Source: Corallococcus caeni (GTDB lineage Bacteria > Myxococcota > Myxococcia > Myxococcales > Myxococcaceae). From it: a DNA stretch of 64,000 nt. The stretch is from NCBI RefSeq assembly GCF_036245865.1, contig NZ_BTTW01000001.1:1674001-1738000 (forward strand), given 5' to 3'. The notes below the pieces were generated by a model. That model ran no database searches and was not told the origin of the DNA. It saw only the letters and a program-made list of their open reading frames with translations. Shown here one piece after another: positions 1-9,369 of the stretch. The translations under genes were made by a program, and so were the position numbers. Numbering within the stretch: position 1 is the stretch's first letter; every line of letters starts with the position of its first letter.

Positions 1-2309
1 ATGGTGACCAGGCCGTACGCCGCGGAGTGGCTCTTGTTGAAGCCGTACTCGGCGAACTTCTCCATCAGGTCGAAGATTTCGCCCGCGACCTTCAGGTCCA
101 CGTTGTTGGTCTTGCAGCCCTCCAGGAAGCCGGCCCGCTCGGCCTGCATGACCTCGGCCTTCTTCTTGCCCATCGCGCGGCGAAGGAGGTCCGCGCGGCC
201 CAGGGTGTAGCCTCCCAGCACCTGGGAGATCTGCATCACCTGTTCCTGGTAGACGATGACGCCGTAGGTGTCCTTGAGCACCGGCTCCAGGTTGGGGTGC
301 GGGTAGGCCACCTTCTCCCGGCCGTGCTTGCGGTTGATGAAGACGTCCACCATGCCGGAGTCCAGCGGACCCGGGCGGTAGAGCGCGCCGGCGGCGATGA
401 CGTCTTCGAAGCAGGTGGGCTTGAGCTTCATCACCATTTCGGTGAAGCCGCTGGACTCCATCTGGAAGACGCCGGCGGTGTCGCCTTCCGCCATCAACTG
501 CCACATCTTCTCGTCGTGCAGCGGGATCTCGTGCCGCTTGATGTCCTTGCCGTGGTTGCGGTTCACCAGGTCCAGCGCGTGCTGGATGACGGTGAGCGTC
601 TTGAGGCCGAGGAAGTCGAACTTCACCAGGCCCGCGGCCTCCACCTCGTCCTTGGCGAACTGGGTGATGAGGATCTTCTCACCCGGCGGCTGGTAGACGG
701 GCACGAACTCCCAGAGCGGCTTGTCCGCGATGACCACGCCCGCGGCGTGCATGCCGGGCTGGCGGTGCAGGCCCTCCAGCGCGAGCGCAATTTCCAGCAC
801 GTCCTTGGTGGTGACGGGGTTGCCCTCCACCTCGCCGATGTTCTGGGGCTTTTCGATCATCTCCTTGAGGCGAGGCTCCATCTCGATGGCCTCCTTCAAG
901 GTGATGTTGAGGACCTCGGGTACCAGCTTGGCGATGCGGTCGCCTTCGCTGAAGGGCAGGCCGAAGACGCGGCACACGTCGCGCAGCACGCTCTTGGCCT
1001 TGAGCGAGCCGAACGTGATGATCTGCCCCACGTTCATCTCGCCGTACTTGCGGCCCACGTACTTGATGACCTCGTCGCGCCGGTCCTGGCAGAAGTCGAT
1101 ATCGAAGTCCGGCATCGACACGCGCTCCGGGTTGAGAAAGCGCTCGAAGAGGAGGTTGTACGGGATGGGGTCCAGGTCGGTGATGCGCAGCGCGTAGGCC
1201 ACCAGGGAACCTGCGCCGGAGCCACGGCCCGGGCCCACCGGGATGTTGTGGTCCTTGGCCCAGTTGATGAAGTCCTGGACGATGAGGAAGTAGCCGCTGA
1301 AGCCCATGCGCTGGATGACGCCCAGCTCCAGCGTGAGGCGCGCCTGGTACTGCTCGCGGTCGATGGGGTACTGGCCCTCCAGCTCCTTGAAGCGCTGGCG
1401 CAGGCCCTCGTAGGCCAGCTCCGACATGAAGGTGTCCGGCGTGTGGCCGTCCGGCACCTTGAACGTGGGGAGCATGGGCTTGCCCAGCTTCAGCTCCACG
1501 TTGCACATCTCCGCGATGCGCATGGAGTTGTGCACGGCCTCCGGCGAGTCCGCGAAGAAGCCGAGCATCTCCTCCGGGCTGGTGACGTAGAGCTTGTCGG
1601 TGGAGTGGCGCAGGCGCTTGTTGTCCGCCAGCGTCTTGCCGCTGGCGATGCACATGAGCAGCTCGTGCGCCTTGGCGTCCTCGCGCTTGATGTAGTGCGC
1701 GTCCGCGGTGGCGACGAGCGGGATGTCCAGGTCACGCGAGAGCTGCTTGAGGTTCTCGTTGGCCTTGTCCTGCTCGGTCATCCCGTTGGACTGGACCTCC
1801 AGGTAGAAGCTGTCGGGCTCGAAGATGCCCTTGTATTCAGCGGCCACGCGGCGGGCGTTGTCCATGTCGCCGCGGAAGCACGCGCTCGTGACTTCACCGC
1901 CCAGGCACGCGGTGAGGCCGACGAGCCCCTTGCTGTGCTCCGCGAGCACCTGCTTGTCGATGCGCGGGTGGTAGTAGAACCCGTTCATGTACGCGGTGGA
2001 GGACAGGTAGCGCAGGTTCGCGTAGCCCTCCGCGTTCTTGGCCAGGAGGATGAGGTGGTGGGCCACCTTCTCCGAGCGGTCCTCGCGCCCCTTGGGGCCG
2101 GCGACGTACGCCTCCAGGCCGAGGATGGGCTTGATGCCGGCGTCCTTCGCCTTCTTGTAGAAGTCGATGGTGCCGAACATGTTGCCGTGGTCCGTCACGG
2201 CCACGCTCGACATGCCCTTCTCCTTCACCGTCTTGATGAGGTCCTTCATCCGGATGGCCCCATCCAGCAGCGAATAGAGGGTGTGGAGGTGAAGGTGGGT
2301 AAAGGACAT
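1..2309 (-). CDS. dnaE: DNA polymerase III alpha subunit (3' end outside window)
   Basis: This is the catalytic subunit of the replicative polymerase. About 769 N-terminal residues are visible and the gene runs off the left edge. The chosen ATG gives MSFTHLHLHTLYSLLDGA, the typical start of the PHP domain with its metal-binding histidines. The catalytic motif PDFDIDFCQDR falls at residues 400-410, so the two aspartates are at 401 and 403, the same numbering as in E. coli DnaE, which supports the start. The last visible residues read YGFNKSHSAAYGLV, a conserved DnaE palm/fingers motif. The thumb, OB-fold and clamp-binding tail are not seen. The gene diverges from the next one across about 235 bases in which I recognise nothing else. 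Confidence 0.97.
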   Translation of the reverse strand, partial: MSFTHLHLHTLYSLLDGAIRMKDLIKTVKEKGMSSVAVTDHGNMFGTIDFYKKAKDAGIKPILGLEAYVAGPKGREDRSEKVAHHLILLAKNAEGYANLRYLSSTAYMNGFYYHPRIDKQVLAEHSKGLVGLTACLGGEVTSACFRGDMDNARRVAAEYKGIFEPDSFYLEVQSNGMTEQDKANENLKQLSRDLDIPLVATADAHYIKREDAKAHELLMCIASGKTLADNKRLRHSTDKLYVTSPEEMLGFFADSPEAVHNSMRIAEMCNVELKLGKPMLPTFKVPDGHTPDTFMSELAYEGLRQRFKELEGQYPIDREQYQARLTLELGVIQRMGFSGYFLIVQDFINWAKDHNIPVGPGRGSGAGSLVAYALRITDLDPIPYNLLFERFLNPERVSMPDFDIDFCQDRRDEVIKYVGRKYGEMNVGQIITFGSLKAKSVLRDVCRVFGLPFSEGDRIAKLVPEVLNITLKEAIEMEPRLKEMIEKPQNIGEVEGNPVTTKDVLEIALALEGLHRQPGMHAAGVVIADKPLWEFVPVYQPPGEKILITQFAKDEVEAAGLVKFDFLGLKTLTVIQHALDLVNRNHGKDIKRHEIPLHDEKMWQLMAEGDTAGVFQMESSGFTEMVMKLKPTCFEDVIAAGALYRPGPLDSGMVDVFINRKHGREKVAYPHPNLEPVLKDTYGVIVYQEQVMQISQVLGGYTLGRADLLRRAMGKKKAEVMQAERAGFLEGCKTNNVDLKVAGEIFDLMEKFAEYGFNKSHSAAYGLVT

Positions 2310-2544
2310 GGGCGTTCCGGCTCCCGGGTGAAGAAAGAGGCGCCTGAACACTAGAGCCCGCAACCCCTGCTCGCCAGTCCAGTGACGGGGCCAGAAGAAA
2401 GAAGCGGGACGCGCGTGTGCGGGGCCCGGAAATCCGGCCTGGGAGACACCGGGAGCGGAATTCCGCCCCCCGTCCGTCCGGGCGTGGGCACTCCCACCGG
2501 CCGTGGGGTGGCCACCGTGGGATTCGTGACCACGCTGCCCCAGG

Positions 2545-4647
2545 ATGCCCGCCTTCGCCCGTACACCGCCGACGCTCGCCCGCGCCCTCCTGCTTGGCTG
2601 CCGGGCGGGCCTGCTCGTCTTCCTGGCGCTCTACACGCTCTGTGCCCTGCTGAACATGCAACTGGGTTACCAGGGGAACGAGAGCGGCGTCGTCACGGAG
2701 TACGTCTGGAACACGTGGCGGAGCGTGGTGCTGTGGCAGGTGGCGCGGCTCATTGGCGCGTACTGCGTGGTGGGGCTGGTGCTGGGGGCGCTCTTGGGGG
2801 CCGGGCTGTGGGCGGCGGAGCGGAGCCGGCGCGCGGTGTTCTGGCTGAGCGGCCTGGGGTGCCTGGTGGTGGAGGGGTTCCTGGTGGCGGCGGACATGGC
2901 GCGGCATCCGCACCTGTACGCGGCGACGCTGTATGCGCGCTCGGAGGTGACGGCGGCGGTGCTGCGGGGGCTGAGCGGCACGCAGCCATCGGGTTGGACC
3001 CTGGCCGCGCTGGTGCTGCCGGTGTTGAGCGTGCTGGCGGTGGTGGGCCGGTGGCTGTCGGAGTCACCTCGCTGGCGCGGCGTGCTGGGCGGCGTGACGG
3101 CCGCGGCGGCGGTGGCGGGCTTCACGGGGCTGGGGCTGACGCGGACGGCAGGTGGGGCGGAGGCCCGCGGGCCCGCGCGGCCGAACCTGCTCATCCTGGC
3201 GTCGGACGGGCTCCGGCCGGACCACCTGTCGGGCAACGGCTACCCGCGGGCCACGTCGCCGAACATCGACCGGCTGATGGGGGAAGGCACGCGCTTCAAC
3301 GACACGGTGGTGCAGGTGCCGCGCACGGCGCCGTCATGGACGACGCTGCTCACGTCGCAGTACGCGGGCGAGCACCCGGTGGTGCACACGCTGGTGGGAC
3401 GCGAGGCGCGCGAGGAGAAGCTCACCACGCTGGCCACGGCGCTGGGAGCGCAGGGCTACCGCACGGCGGTGGTGGCGGACTACGCGGGGGACCACTTCTC
3501 GCGCTTCCCGTATGGCTTCCAGGTGGTGTCCGCGCCGGACTTCCGCTTCCCGGACCTGGTGCGGCAGCGGATGCTGATCACCCACGTGGCGCTGCTGCCG
3601 TGGACGGCGCTGGCGCCGGGGCTGTTCGAGGAGCGGAGCGAGTTCCCGGAGCTGACGGATCCGGCCCCGCTGCGCACGCGGGTGCGGCACGTGCTGGATG
3701 GGATGCCGGAGAACGCGCCGTTCGCGCTGGTGGTGTTCGCGTCGTCCACGCACTTCCCCTACGCGGCGCCGTGGCCGCAGGAGGGACAGTACGTGGAGCA
3801 CGGCTACCGGGGGCCGTGGCGCTTCGGGGCGACGCCCCGGATGGAGGTGGATCCGGACGCGCCCGCGACCACGCCGGAGGACGTCGCGGCGCTGGCGGCG
3901 AACTACGACGCGGCGGTGCGCACGTTCGACGGGCTCGTGGGGAGCGTGCGCGCGGACCTGGAGCGGCGGGGGCGGTGGGACGACACGCTGGTGGTCCTGC
4001 TGTCGGACCACGGCGAGCACCTGGAGGACGAGGGGCTGGGCCAGGGGCACGGCGACCACCTGTGGGGCAGCGTGGGGCTGCGCATCCCGTTCGCGGTGCG
4101 GCTGCCCGGGAAGGTGGCGTCAGGGCGGGAGGTGGCACAGCGGGCGCGCTCGCTGGACGTGGCGCCGACGGTGCTGGACCTCATGGGTGTGCCCGCGCCG
4201 GAGTCGTTCCGGGGGCGCTCGTTGGCGTCGCTGGCGCGGCCGGGAGCGGAGCCCAAGCCGCTGCCGGACGTGCCGGCGCTGATTGAGACGGACGTGTGGT
4301 TCAGCGACCGGGACGGTCAGCCGTACCAGACGGTGCGCATGCCATATCCGTGGCTGTATGAGATTGCGATGGTGGAGGGCGACACGGGGGAGATTGCGCT
4401 CAAGCCGGAGTGGGAAGGGCCGGTGCGTAGGGCCCGGCACCGTGGGGTGTATCTGGGTCGGTGGAAGTTGCTGGAGCTGCCTACTCCGGACGGAGTGCGG
4501 GTGCAGTTGTTCGACACGGTGGCGGATCCGTCGGAACTGCGGGACGTGGCGGGAGATCATCCGAACGTCGTGGCAACACTGCGGGCGAAGCTCGCGGCGG
4601 AGCTGCCGGATGGGACGGGCGAGGTTCGGGGCGCCGTGGGGCCGTGA
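2545..4647 (+). CDS. Membrane-anchored sulfatase/LTA-synthase-like hydrolase or transferase
   Basis: A 700-residue alkaline-phosphatase-superfamily protein. The first ~200 residues hold about five hydrophobic segments; the catalytic domain follows and should face the periplasm. Metal-binding motifs are visible: ASDGLRPDH with Asp221, and SDHGEH starting at Asp488, followed by a Gly/His-rich loop. At the nucleophile position the protein has Thr261 in RTAPSW instead of the Cys/Ser-x-Pro-x-Arg that becomes formylglycine in true sulfatases. Threonine is the nucleophile in lipoteichoic acid synthases and phosphoethanolamine transferases, so transfer of a phospho-headgroup to an envelope glycan or lipid is a reasonable alternative to sulfate ester hydrolysis. 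The substrate is unknown. It diverges from dnaE and converges on the CPBP protease gene 14 bases downstream. Confidence 0.8.
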   Translation: MPAFARTPPTLARALLLGCRAGLLVFLALYTLCALLNMQLGYQGNESGVVTEYVWNTWRSVVLWQVARLIGAYCVVGLVLGALLGAGLWAAERSRRAVFWLSGLGCLVVEGFLVAADMARHPHLYAATLYARSEVTAAVLRGLSGTQPSGWTLAALVLPVLSVLAVVGRWLSESPRWRGVLGGVTAAAAVAGFTGLGLTRTAGGAEARGPARPNLLILASDGLRPDHLSGNGYPRATSPNIDRLMGEGTRFNDTVVQVPRTAPSWTTLLTSQYAGEHPVVHTLVGREAREEKLTTLATALGAQGYRTAVVADYAGDHFSRFPYGFQVVSAPDFRFPDLVRQRMLITHVALLPWTALAPGLFEERSEFPELTDPAPLRTRVRHVLDGMPENAPFALVVFASSTHFPYAAPWPQEGQYVEHGYRGPWRFGATPRMEVDPDAPATTPEDVAALAANYDAAVRTFDGLVGSVRADLERRGRWDDTLVVLLSDHGEHLEDEGLGQGHGDHLWGSVGLRIPFAVRLPGKVASGREVAQRARSLDVAPTVLDLMGVPAPESFRGRSLASLARPGAEPKPLPDVPALIETDVWFSDRDGQPYQTVRMPYPWLYEIAMVEGDTGEIALKPEWEGPVRRARHRGVYLGRWKLLELPTPDGVRVQLFDTVADPSELRDVAGDHPNVVATLRAKLAAELPDGTGEVRGAVGP

Positions 4648-4661
4648 AGCCAGGAAGCGCT

Positions 4662-5585
4662 TCAGGACCCGGCGAGCACGGCGGGCTCCGGAGGCCGGGC
4701 ATCCACGCGCCGCAGCGCCATCACCACTCCCACGAATGCCAGTGAGCACACCGCCAGCAACGTCACGTGCACGGCGGCCGGCAGCTGCGCGGTGGACGGC
4801 GCGTAGCGAGAGAGCAGGAACGACGTCAGGTTGTTGAGGATGTGGACGAAGATGGGCAGGCGCAGGCTGCCCGTGCGCTCCGCGAGCCAGCCCAGGAACA
4901 GGCCCATCATCAGGGCCATGGGGCTGTGGATGGGGTCCAGGTGCAGGAGGCCGAAGAGGGCTGCGGCTCCAGCGATGCCAGCCCACCTCCCCCAGCGCTC
5001 CACCAGCCGCGTCTGCACATAGCCCCGGAAGAAGAGCTCCTCCGCCGTGCCCGCCACCAGCGTGCCGAAGAACAAGAGCAACGCGAAGGTCGCGAACGAA
5101 CCCTGGCTCGTAGCCTGCAACGCCTTCAGTGACGCCGTGTAATCCCATATACCCGTGAGGACGGACAGGCTCTCCATCGCCTGTCCCATCGTGAAGCAAC
5201 CCACCAGCGCGGCCCCCCAGGCCCATGCCGGCAACGGTGTCCCCTTGCCCAGCCGCAGTCGCTCCTTCAGCGGCTTCGGAGACAGGACCCCGCCCAGGAG
5301 CGCGGCGGTCATCCCCAGGAGACTGGACGTCATCACGCCCGCCACCTGCAGCCACGACATCGTCTTGAGCTGCTCCGTCAGGGCCAGGATGGCCTTGCTG
5401 TCCCGGGGATCCACTCCCGAGCGGGCGATCTCCACAGCCATCGCGATGCTGGCCACCGTGATGCTCACCACGAGGATCCCCATCAGCAGCAGCAGGAATG
5501 CCACCAGCACCGTCCACACGCGCGGGCGCGGTGACGCAGGGACCGGCGAGGTGACGGCGGAGACTGGCTCGGAGGGAGAATCCAT
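4662..5585 (-). CDS. CPBP-family intramembrane metalloprotease (copy 1)
   Basis: A 307-residue polytopic membrane protein of the CPBP (CaaX protease/bacteriocin-processing, formerly Abi) family. The three family motifs are present: EELFFRGY with Glu182, Glu183 and Arg187; FGLLHLD with His215; and FVHILNN with His248 and the following asparagines. These residues form the metal site of intramembrane endopeptidases. I chose the ATG giving MDSPSEPV because the paralogue at 6.9-7.9 kb starts the same way (MESPSVPV); sequence upstream of that is not hydrophobic. It is clearly paralogous to that copy along its whole length. The substrate is unknown; family members process prenylated proteins, act in bacteriocin self-immunity or regulate membrane signalling. 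Confidence 0.88.
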   Translation of the reverse strand: MDSPSEPVSAVTSPVPASPRPRVWTVLVAFLLLLMGILVVSITVASIAMAVEIARSGVDPRDSKAILALTEQLKTMSWLQVAGVMTSSLLGMTAALLGGVLSPKPLKERLRLGKGTPLPAWAWGAALVGCFTMGQAMESLSVLTGIWDYTASLKALQATSQGSFATFALLLFFGTLVAGTAEELFFRGYVQTRLVERWGRWAGIAGAAALFGLLHLDPIHSPMALMMGLFLGWLAERTGSLRLPIFVHILNNLTSFLLSRYAPSTAQLPAAVHVTLLAVCSLAFVGVVMALRRVDARPPEPAVLAGS

Positions 5586-5758
5586 GGCGGACGATGGTAG
5601 TCCCGTGCGGGCTGTGCCGCGAATGCGCTTTCCGGCAGGACCGGCCTCGCTCGCAATCGTCCGCAGGCTCCACCGTTGGAGTGCTTGATAGCCTGCCCTC
5701 GAACGATAGGGTCTACATCCGGCTTCGCGGATGGAGCCGCGCAACAGAGGAGAGCCGA

Positions 5759-6940
5759 TTGCGGAACGTGCTGCGTGCCTGGGGTCTGGGTGTGTTGCTT
5801 GTCTGCGGCTGTGCAACGACGTCCGCGCGCCGCGAGACGCCATCCATTCCGGACGTGGCCGCCCTGGATGCGGAAGCGGCTCGCGCGATGGCCGCGACCG
5901 GCGCGAAGGGGCTGGCCATCGCTGTCATTGACGACGGGCGCGTAGTGGCGTCCCGGGCCTACGGTGCTCGCGATGCGAAGGGCGAGCCGCTGCGCACGGA
6001 CACGGTGATGTATGGCGCGTCCATCACCAAGACGGTCTTCGCGTACCTCGTGATGCAGCTCGCGGACGAGAAGCGCATCGACCTCGACACGTCCATCTCG
6101 GAGTACCTGGACAAGCCGTTGCCTGAGTATCCGGACGAGGACCGTTACTCGATCTGGTCCCACCTGGCCGGTGACGAACGCTGGCGGGACATCACGCCGC
6201 GCGTCCTGCTCACCCACAGCGCGGGCTTCGCCAACTTCGGCTTCCTGGAACCTGACGAGCGGCTGCGCATCCACTTCGCTCCCGGCAGCCGCTTCGCTTA
6301 CTCAGGCGACGGCATCATCCTGATGCAGTTCGTGCTCGAACGCGGGCTGGGGCTCGACGTGGGCGCGGAGCTGCAACGACGCGTGTTCGACCGCTTCGGC
6401 ATGCGCACGACCAGCATGACGTGGCGGCCGGACTTCGCGAGCAACCTGGCCGATGGATGGAAGGCAGACGGCAGCGTGGAACTGCACGATGAACGCAGCC
6501 GGGTGCGCGCGGCCGGTTCCATGGACACCACCCTCGACGACCTGTCGCGCTTCGCCGCCGCGCTGGTGCGTGGCGAAGGGCTGTCGCCGGAAGTCTTCAC
6601 CCGGATGACCTCGCCGCAGCTGCCCATCACCACCAAGAGCCAGTTCCCGACCCTCCAGGACGAACTGCCGCCGGAGGCCCGGCGCAAGGACCTGGCGGCG
6701 GGCCTGGGCGTGGTGGTGTTCGACGGTCCGCAAGGTCACGGGTTCTTCAAGAACGGCCACAACGACAGCACCGCCAACACCCTCGTGTGCCTGCCTCGCG
6801 GACGCCGTTGCGTGCTCATCCTGAGCAACGACGTCCGTGCCGAGCCTGCCTATCCCCACCTCGTGCGCTTCGTGTTGGGCGAGGCTGGCGTGCCCTGGGA
6901 TTGGGAGTACGGCGACATGGCGTTCTGGGACGGACGCTGA
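5759..6940 (+). CDS. Beta-lactamase-like serine hydrolase lipoprotein
   Basis: A 393-residue protein of the class C beta-lactamase/penicillin-binding/esterase superfamily. The nucleophile motif is S88-I-T-K91 in YGASITK. The second motif is Tyr181-Ser-Gly, and a late GHND motif at about 333-336 occupies the usual KTG/HxG position. I prefer the TTG start because GGAG sits 6 bases upstream and the resulting N-terminus (MRNVLRAWGLGVLLVCGC) is a lipoprotein signal with a plausible lipid-attached Cys18. An upstream in-frame ATG would add about 55 residues with no signal peptide. It may act as an esterase or D-amino-acid peptidase; hydrolysis of beta-lactams is only one possibility. It lies between two paralogous CPBP proteases, divergent from one and ending 2 bases from the other. 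Confidence 0.85.
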   Translation: MRNVLRAWGLGVLLVCGCATTSARRETPSIPDVAALDAEAARAMAATGAKGLAIAVIDDGRVVASRAYGARDAKGEPLRTDTVMYGASITKTVFAYLVMQLADEKRIDLDTSISEYLDKPLPEYPDEDRYSIWSHLAGDERWRDITPRVLLTHSAGFANFGFLEPDERLRIHFAPGSRFAYSGDGIILMQFVLERGLGLDVGAELQRRVFDRFGMRTTSMTWRPDFASNLADGWKADGSVELHDERSRVRAAGSMDTTLDDLSRFAAALVRGEGLSPEVFTRMTSPQLPITTKSQFPTLQDELPPEARRKDLAAGLGVVVFDGPQGHGFFKNGHNDSTANTLVCLPRGRRCVLILSNDVRAEPAYPHLVRFVLGEAGVPWDWEYGDMAFWDGR

Positions 6941-6942
6941 AC

Positions 6943-7857
6943 TCACGCACCCGCGAGCACTACAGGCGCCGCCGGCTTCGGGGCTTCGGGGATGCGCCGC
7001 AGCAGCACCACGGCCCCCACCACCAGGAGCGCGCTCACGCAGAGCAACGCCGTGTGCACGGAGGTCGGGTACTCCGACGACGGCGGCGCGTAGCGACCGA
7101 GGAGGAAGGACGCCCCGTTGTTGAGGATGTGGACGAAGATGGGCAGCCGCACGCTTCCCGTGTGCACCGCGAGCCAGCCCAGGAACAGGGCCACCACCAG
7201 GGTGATGGGGCCATGGATGGGATCCAGGTGCAGCAGGCCGAAGAGCGTGGCGGCCCCCACGACGCCCGCCTTGGGGCCCCAGCGGTCCACCAGCCGCGTC
7301 TGCACGTAGCCTCGGAAGAAGAGCTCCTCCGCCGTGCCCGCCACCGGCGAACCGAAGAACAACAGCAGCGCGAAGGTCCCGAGCGGCCCCTGGCTCGCGG
7401 CCTGGAACCCTTTCAACGACCCGGTCCAGTTCCATGCCCCCGTGAGGACGGCCAGGCTCTCCAGGCACTGGCCCACCGCGAAGCAGCCCACCGCCGCCGT
7501 GAGCCAGGCCCAGGCTGGCAGCGGCACTCCGGCCCGCAGGCGCAGCCGCTCGCGCAGGGGCTGCGGGGACAACCGGCCGCCCAGGAGCGCGAGGCTCAGC
7601 GCCACGGTGCCGACCATCATCACCAGCGCGACGGTCGGCCACGGCAGGGACTCCACCTTCTCCGCCAGGGCCGCTTGGGCCACGCTGTCGCTCAAATCCA
7701 CGCCGGCTTTCGCCGCTTCGATGCTCGTGGCGATGTGGGTCACGAGGGTGCTGCCAATGACGAGCAGCCCGAACAGCACCACGAACGCGACCAGCACCGT
7801 CCAGACACGCGGGCGCCGCACGGGCGCGGAGGCAACAGGGACTGAAGGGGATTCCAT
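6943..7857 (-). CDS. CPBP-family intramembrane metalloprotease (copy 2)
   Basis: A 304-residue polytopic protein, paralogue of the copy at 4.7-5.6 kb. The motifs are EELFFRGY (Glu177, Glu178, Arg182), FGLLHLD (His210) and FVHILNN (His243). The two copies share long identical stretches such as PRVWTVLVAF and ELFFRGYVQTRLV and are collinear, so this is a gene duplication. The bases just upstream of both start codons are also similar, so the duplication included the leader. The stop codon lies only 2 bases from that of the convergent serine hydrolase gene, leaving no room for an independent terminator. Confidence 0.88.
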   Translation of the reverse strand: MESPSVPVASAPVRRPRVWTVLVAFVVLFGLLVIGSTLVTHIATSIEAAKAGVDLSDSVAQAALAEKVESLPWPTVALVMMVGTVALSLALLGGRLSPQPLRERLRLRAGVPLPAWAWLTAAVGCFAVGQCLESLAVLTGAWNWTGSLKGFQAASQGPLGTFALLLFFGSPVAGTAEELFFRGYVQTRLVDRWGPKAGVVGAATLFGLLHLDPIHGPITLVVALFLGWLAVHTGSVRLPIFVHILNNGASFLLGRYAPPSSEYPTSVHTALLCVSALLVVGAVVLLRRIPEAPKPAAPVVLAGA

Positions 7858-8009
7858 GGCGCGCGACGATAGTGCTCCCCGGTGACGCCGATGAAGCCCG
7901 CCCTTCACACTTCTTCACCCCCGGCTCAAACCACCGCAACCCGCGCCTTCCATATTGGCTCCAGTCAAGCAGCGGGAAAGACAACCCCACGCATCTGGAG
8001 TCACACGCC

Positions 8010-8456
8010 ATGAAGAAGACGCTCGCCATCGCCGGTACCGCCGTCGTCGCCGTCACCCTCCTCACCGGGTTCGGATGGGGCCGCCACCACCGCGGCACGC
8101 CCGACCCGGAGCGCATCAATCAGATGGTCACCTGGAAGCTGGACGACACGCTGGATGACCTCAACGCCACCGAGGCCCAGCGCACCTCCATCCACGCCGT
8201 GAAGTACCGCCTCCTGTCCGAGGGCCAGTCGCTCATGGAAGGACAGCAGGCCGCCCGCGCCGAGGCCGTCACCCAGCTGGAGTCCGCCACGCCCGACGCC
8301 ACGAAGCTCCACGCCCTGGTGGACGCGCGCATCGACGCCGCGCGCGCCTTCGCGCACAAGGCCGTGGATGCCGTGCTCGAGGTCCACCGCACGCTCACCC
8401 CGGCCCAGCGCCAGGAGCTGGCCAGCGACATCCGCGAACACACCGGCGCGAAGTAG
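8010..8456 (+). CDS. Spy/CpxP-like periplasmic protein
   Basis: A 148-residue exported protein. The N-terminus MKKTLAIAGTAVVAVTLLTGF is a clear signal peptide, followed by a His/Arg patch (GRHHRG). The mature part is mostly amphipathic helix rich in Ala, Glu, Gln and Arg, and ends with LTPAQRQEL. That phrase is typical of the LTxxQ motifs in Spy, CpxP and related heavy-metal-resistance proteins, which act as ATP-independent periplasmic chaperones or stress sensors. CTGGAG lies 9 bases before the ATG. It stands alone, with no two-component system beside it. Family assignment rests on motif and architecture only. Confidence 0.7.
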   Translation: MKKTLAIAGTAVVAVTLLTGFGWGRHHRGTPDPERINQMVTWKLDDTLDDLNATEAQRTSIHAVKYRLLSEGQSLMEGQQAARAEAVTQLESATPDATKLHALVDARIDAARAFAHKAVDAVLEVHRTLTPAQRQELASDIREHTGAK

Positions 8457-8523
8457 ACCCACCCGGACAGTCCCTTCACGGTGCGCTCGGCATGACACAT
8501 CCCGTGTCTCACCGTGAACCTTC

Positions 8524-9369
8524 ATGGGCAGGGATGACGCGCGCGGTTATGGTCGGACGGTGGATTACACCGACTACGCGCGACGCATCCGCTCCCACGC
8601 CTCCCTGGGTGAGCTCTCCGAATATGGCCAGGTGAACGAAGGGGGGCGCGACTATCCCCTCTTCCGCCTCATCGTCCCCGGCGACCGCTGGCTCGTCATC
8701 ACGTCCGGCTTCCATGGCGAGGAACCCGCCGGCCCGCTGACGCTCGCGAAGCACCTGCCGGACATCGTCGCGTACGCGAAGTCGAAGGGCGTGGGCCTGC
8801 GCGTCTACCCGTGCATCAACCCCTCCGGCTTCGAGGACGGCACGCGCTACAACCGCAGCGGCGAGAAGCCCAACAACGACTTCATGCGCTATGAAATCGC
8901 CCCCGGCGAGTGGCGCGGCGAGCTCGTGGGCGACCCGCCCATCCTCCGCTGGGCCCTGTACGACGGCGGCCCCAAGGAGACGCGCGCCGTGAGAAGCGAC
9001 CTGGCGCGCTTCCCCGCCCCGGACGCCGCGCTCGACATCCACCAGGACAACTACCTGGGCGGCGTCGCGACGTACGCGTACACCTTCGGGGACAAGGCCG
9101 CCTACCGCCCGCTGATGGAGGCCGCCGCCGCGCATGCCACCGTGGTGAAGAGCCGCAAGGTGGATGACAACGCCTACGCGGACGAGCACGGCCTCATCGT
9201 CTTCCACGACGGCAGCGTCACCGACTGGTACATGCGCCAGGGCGTGCCCTATGCCGCCGCGCTGGAGACCACCACGCCCACGTCGCAGGACGCGTGCGAC
9301 GCCGTGAACCTCATCTGGATCCGCGGCTTCATCGACCTGGCCGCGCGTGGCGAGGGCCCCACGCGATGA
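8524..9369 (+). CDS. M14-like zinc carboxypeptidase / succinylglutamate desuccinylase-fold protein
   Basis: A 281-residue predicted zinc hydrolase. Metal ligands are seen as HGEEP (His64, Glu67) and DIHQDN (His173). The catalytic glutamate is likely Glu248 in ALETTTP, and GTRYNR (about 107-112) resembles the substrate-binding Arg/Asn segment of M14 peptidases. No signal peptide is visible, so it is probably cytoplasmic. The start is uncertain: an in-frame GTG 36 bases later gives VDYTDYARR, closer to where family homology should begin, and neither has a strong ribosome site. Its stop overlaps the start of the aldo/keto reductase gene by 4 bases (ATGA), indicating translational coupling. The substrate is unknown. 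Confidence 0.78.
   Translation: MGRDDARGYGRTVDYTDYARRIRSHASLGELSEYGQVNEGGRDYPLFRLIVPGDRWLVITSGFHGEEPAGPLTLAKHLPDIVAYAKSKGVGLRVYPCINPSGFEDGTRYNRSGEKPNNDFMRYEIAPGEWRGELVGDPPILRWALYDGGPKETRAVRSDLARFPAPDAALDIHQDNYLGGVATYAYTFGDKAAYRPLMEAAAAHATVVKSRKVDDNAYADEHGLIVFHDGSVTDWYMRQGVPYAAALETTTPTSQDACDAVNLIWIRGFIDLAARGEGPTR

Noticed and set aside
27..2354. A 775-codon open frame on the plus strand across the dnaE region
   Set aside because: Its translation is rich in His, Val and Leu with no recognisable domain. The antisense frame encodes perfect DnaE motifs, so this is a GC-driven shadow frame.
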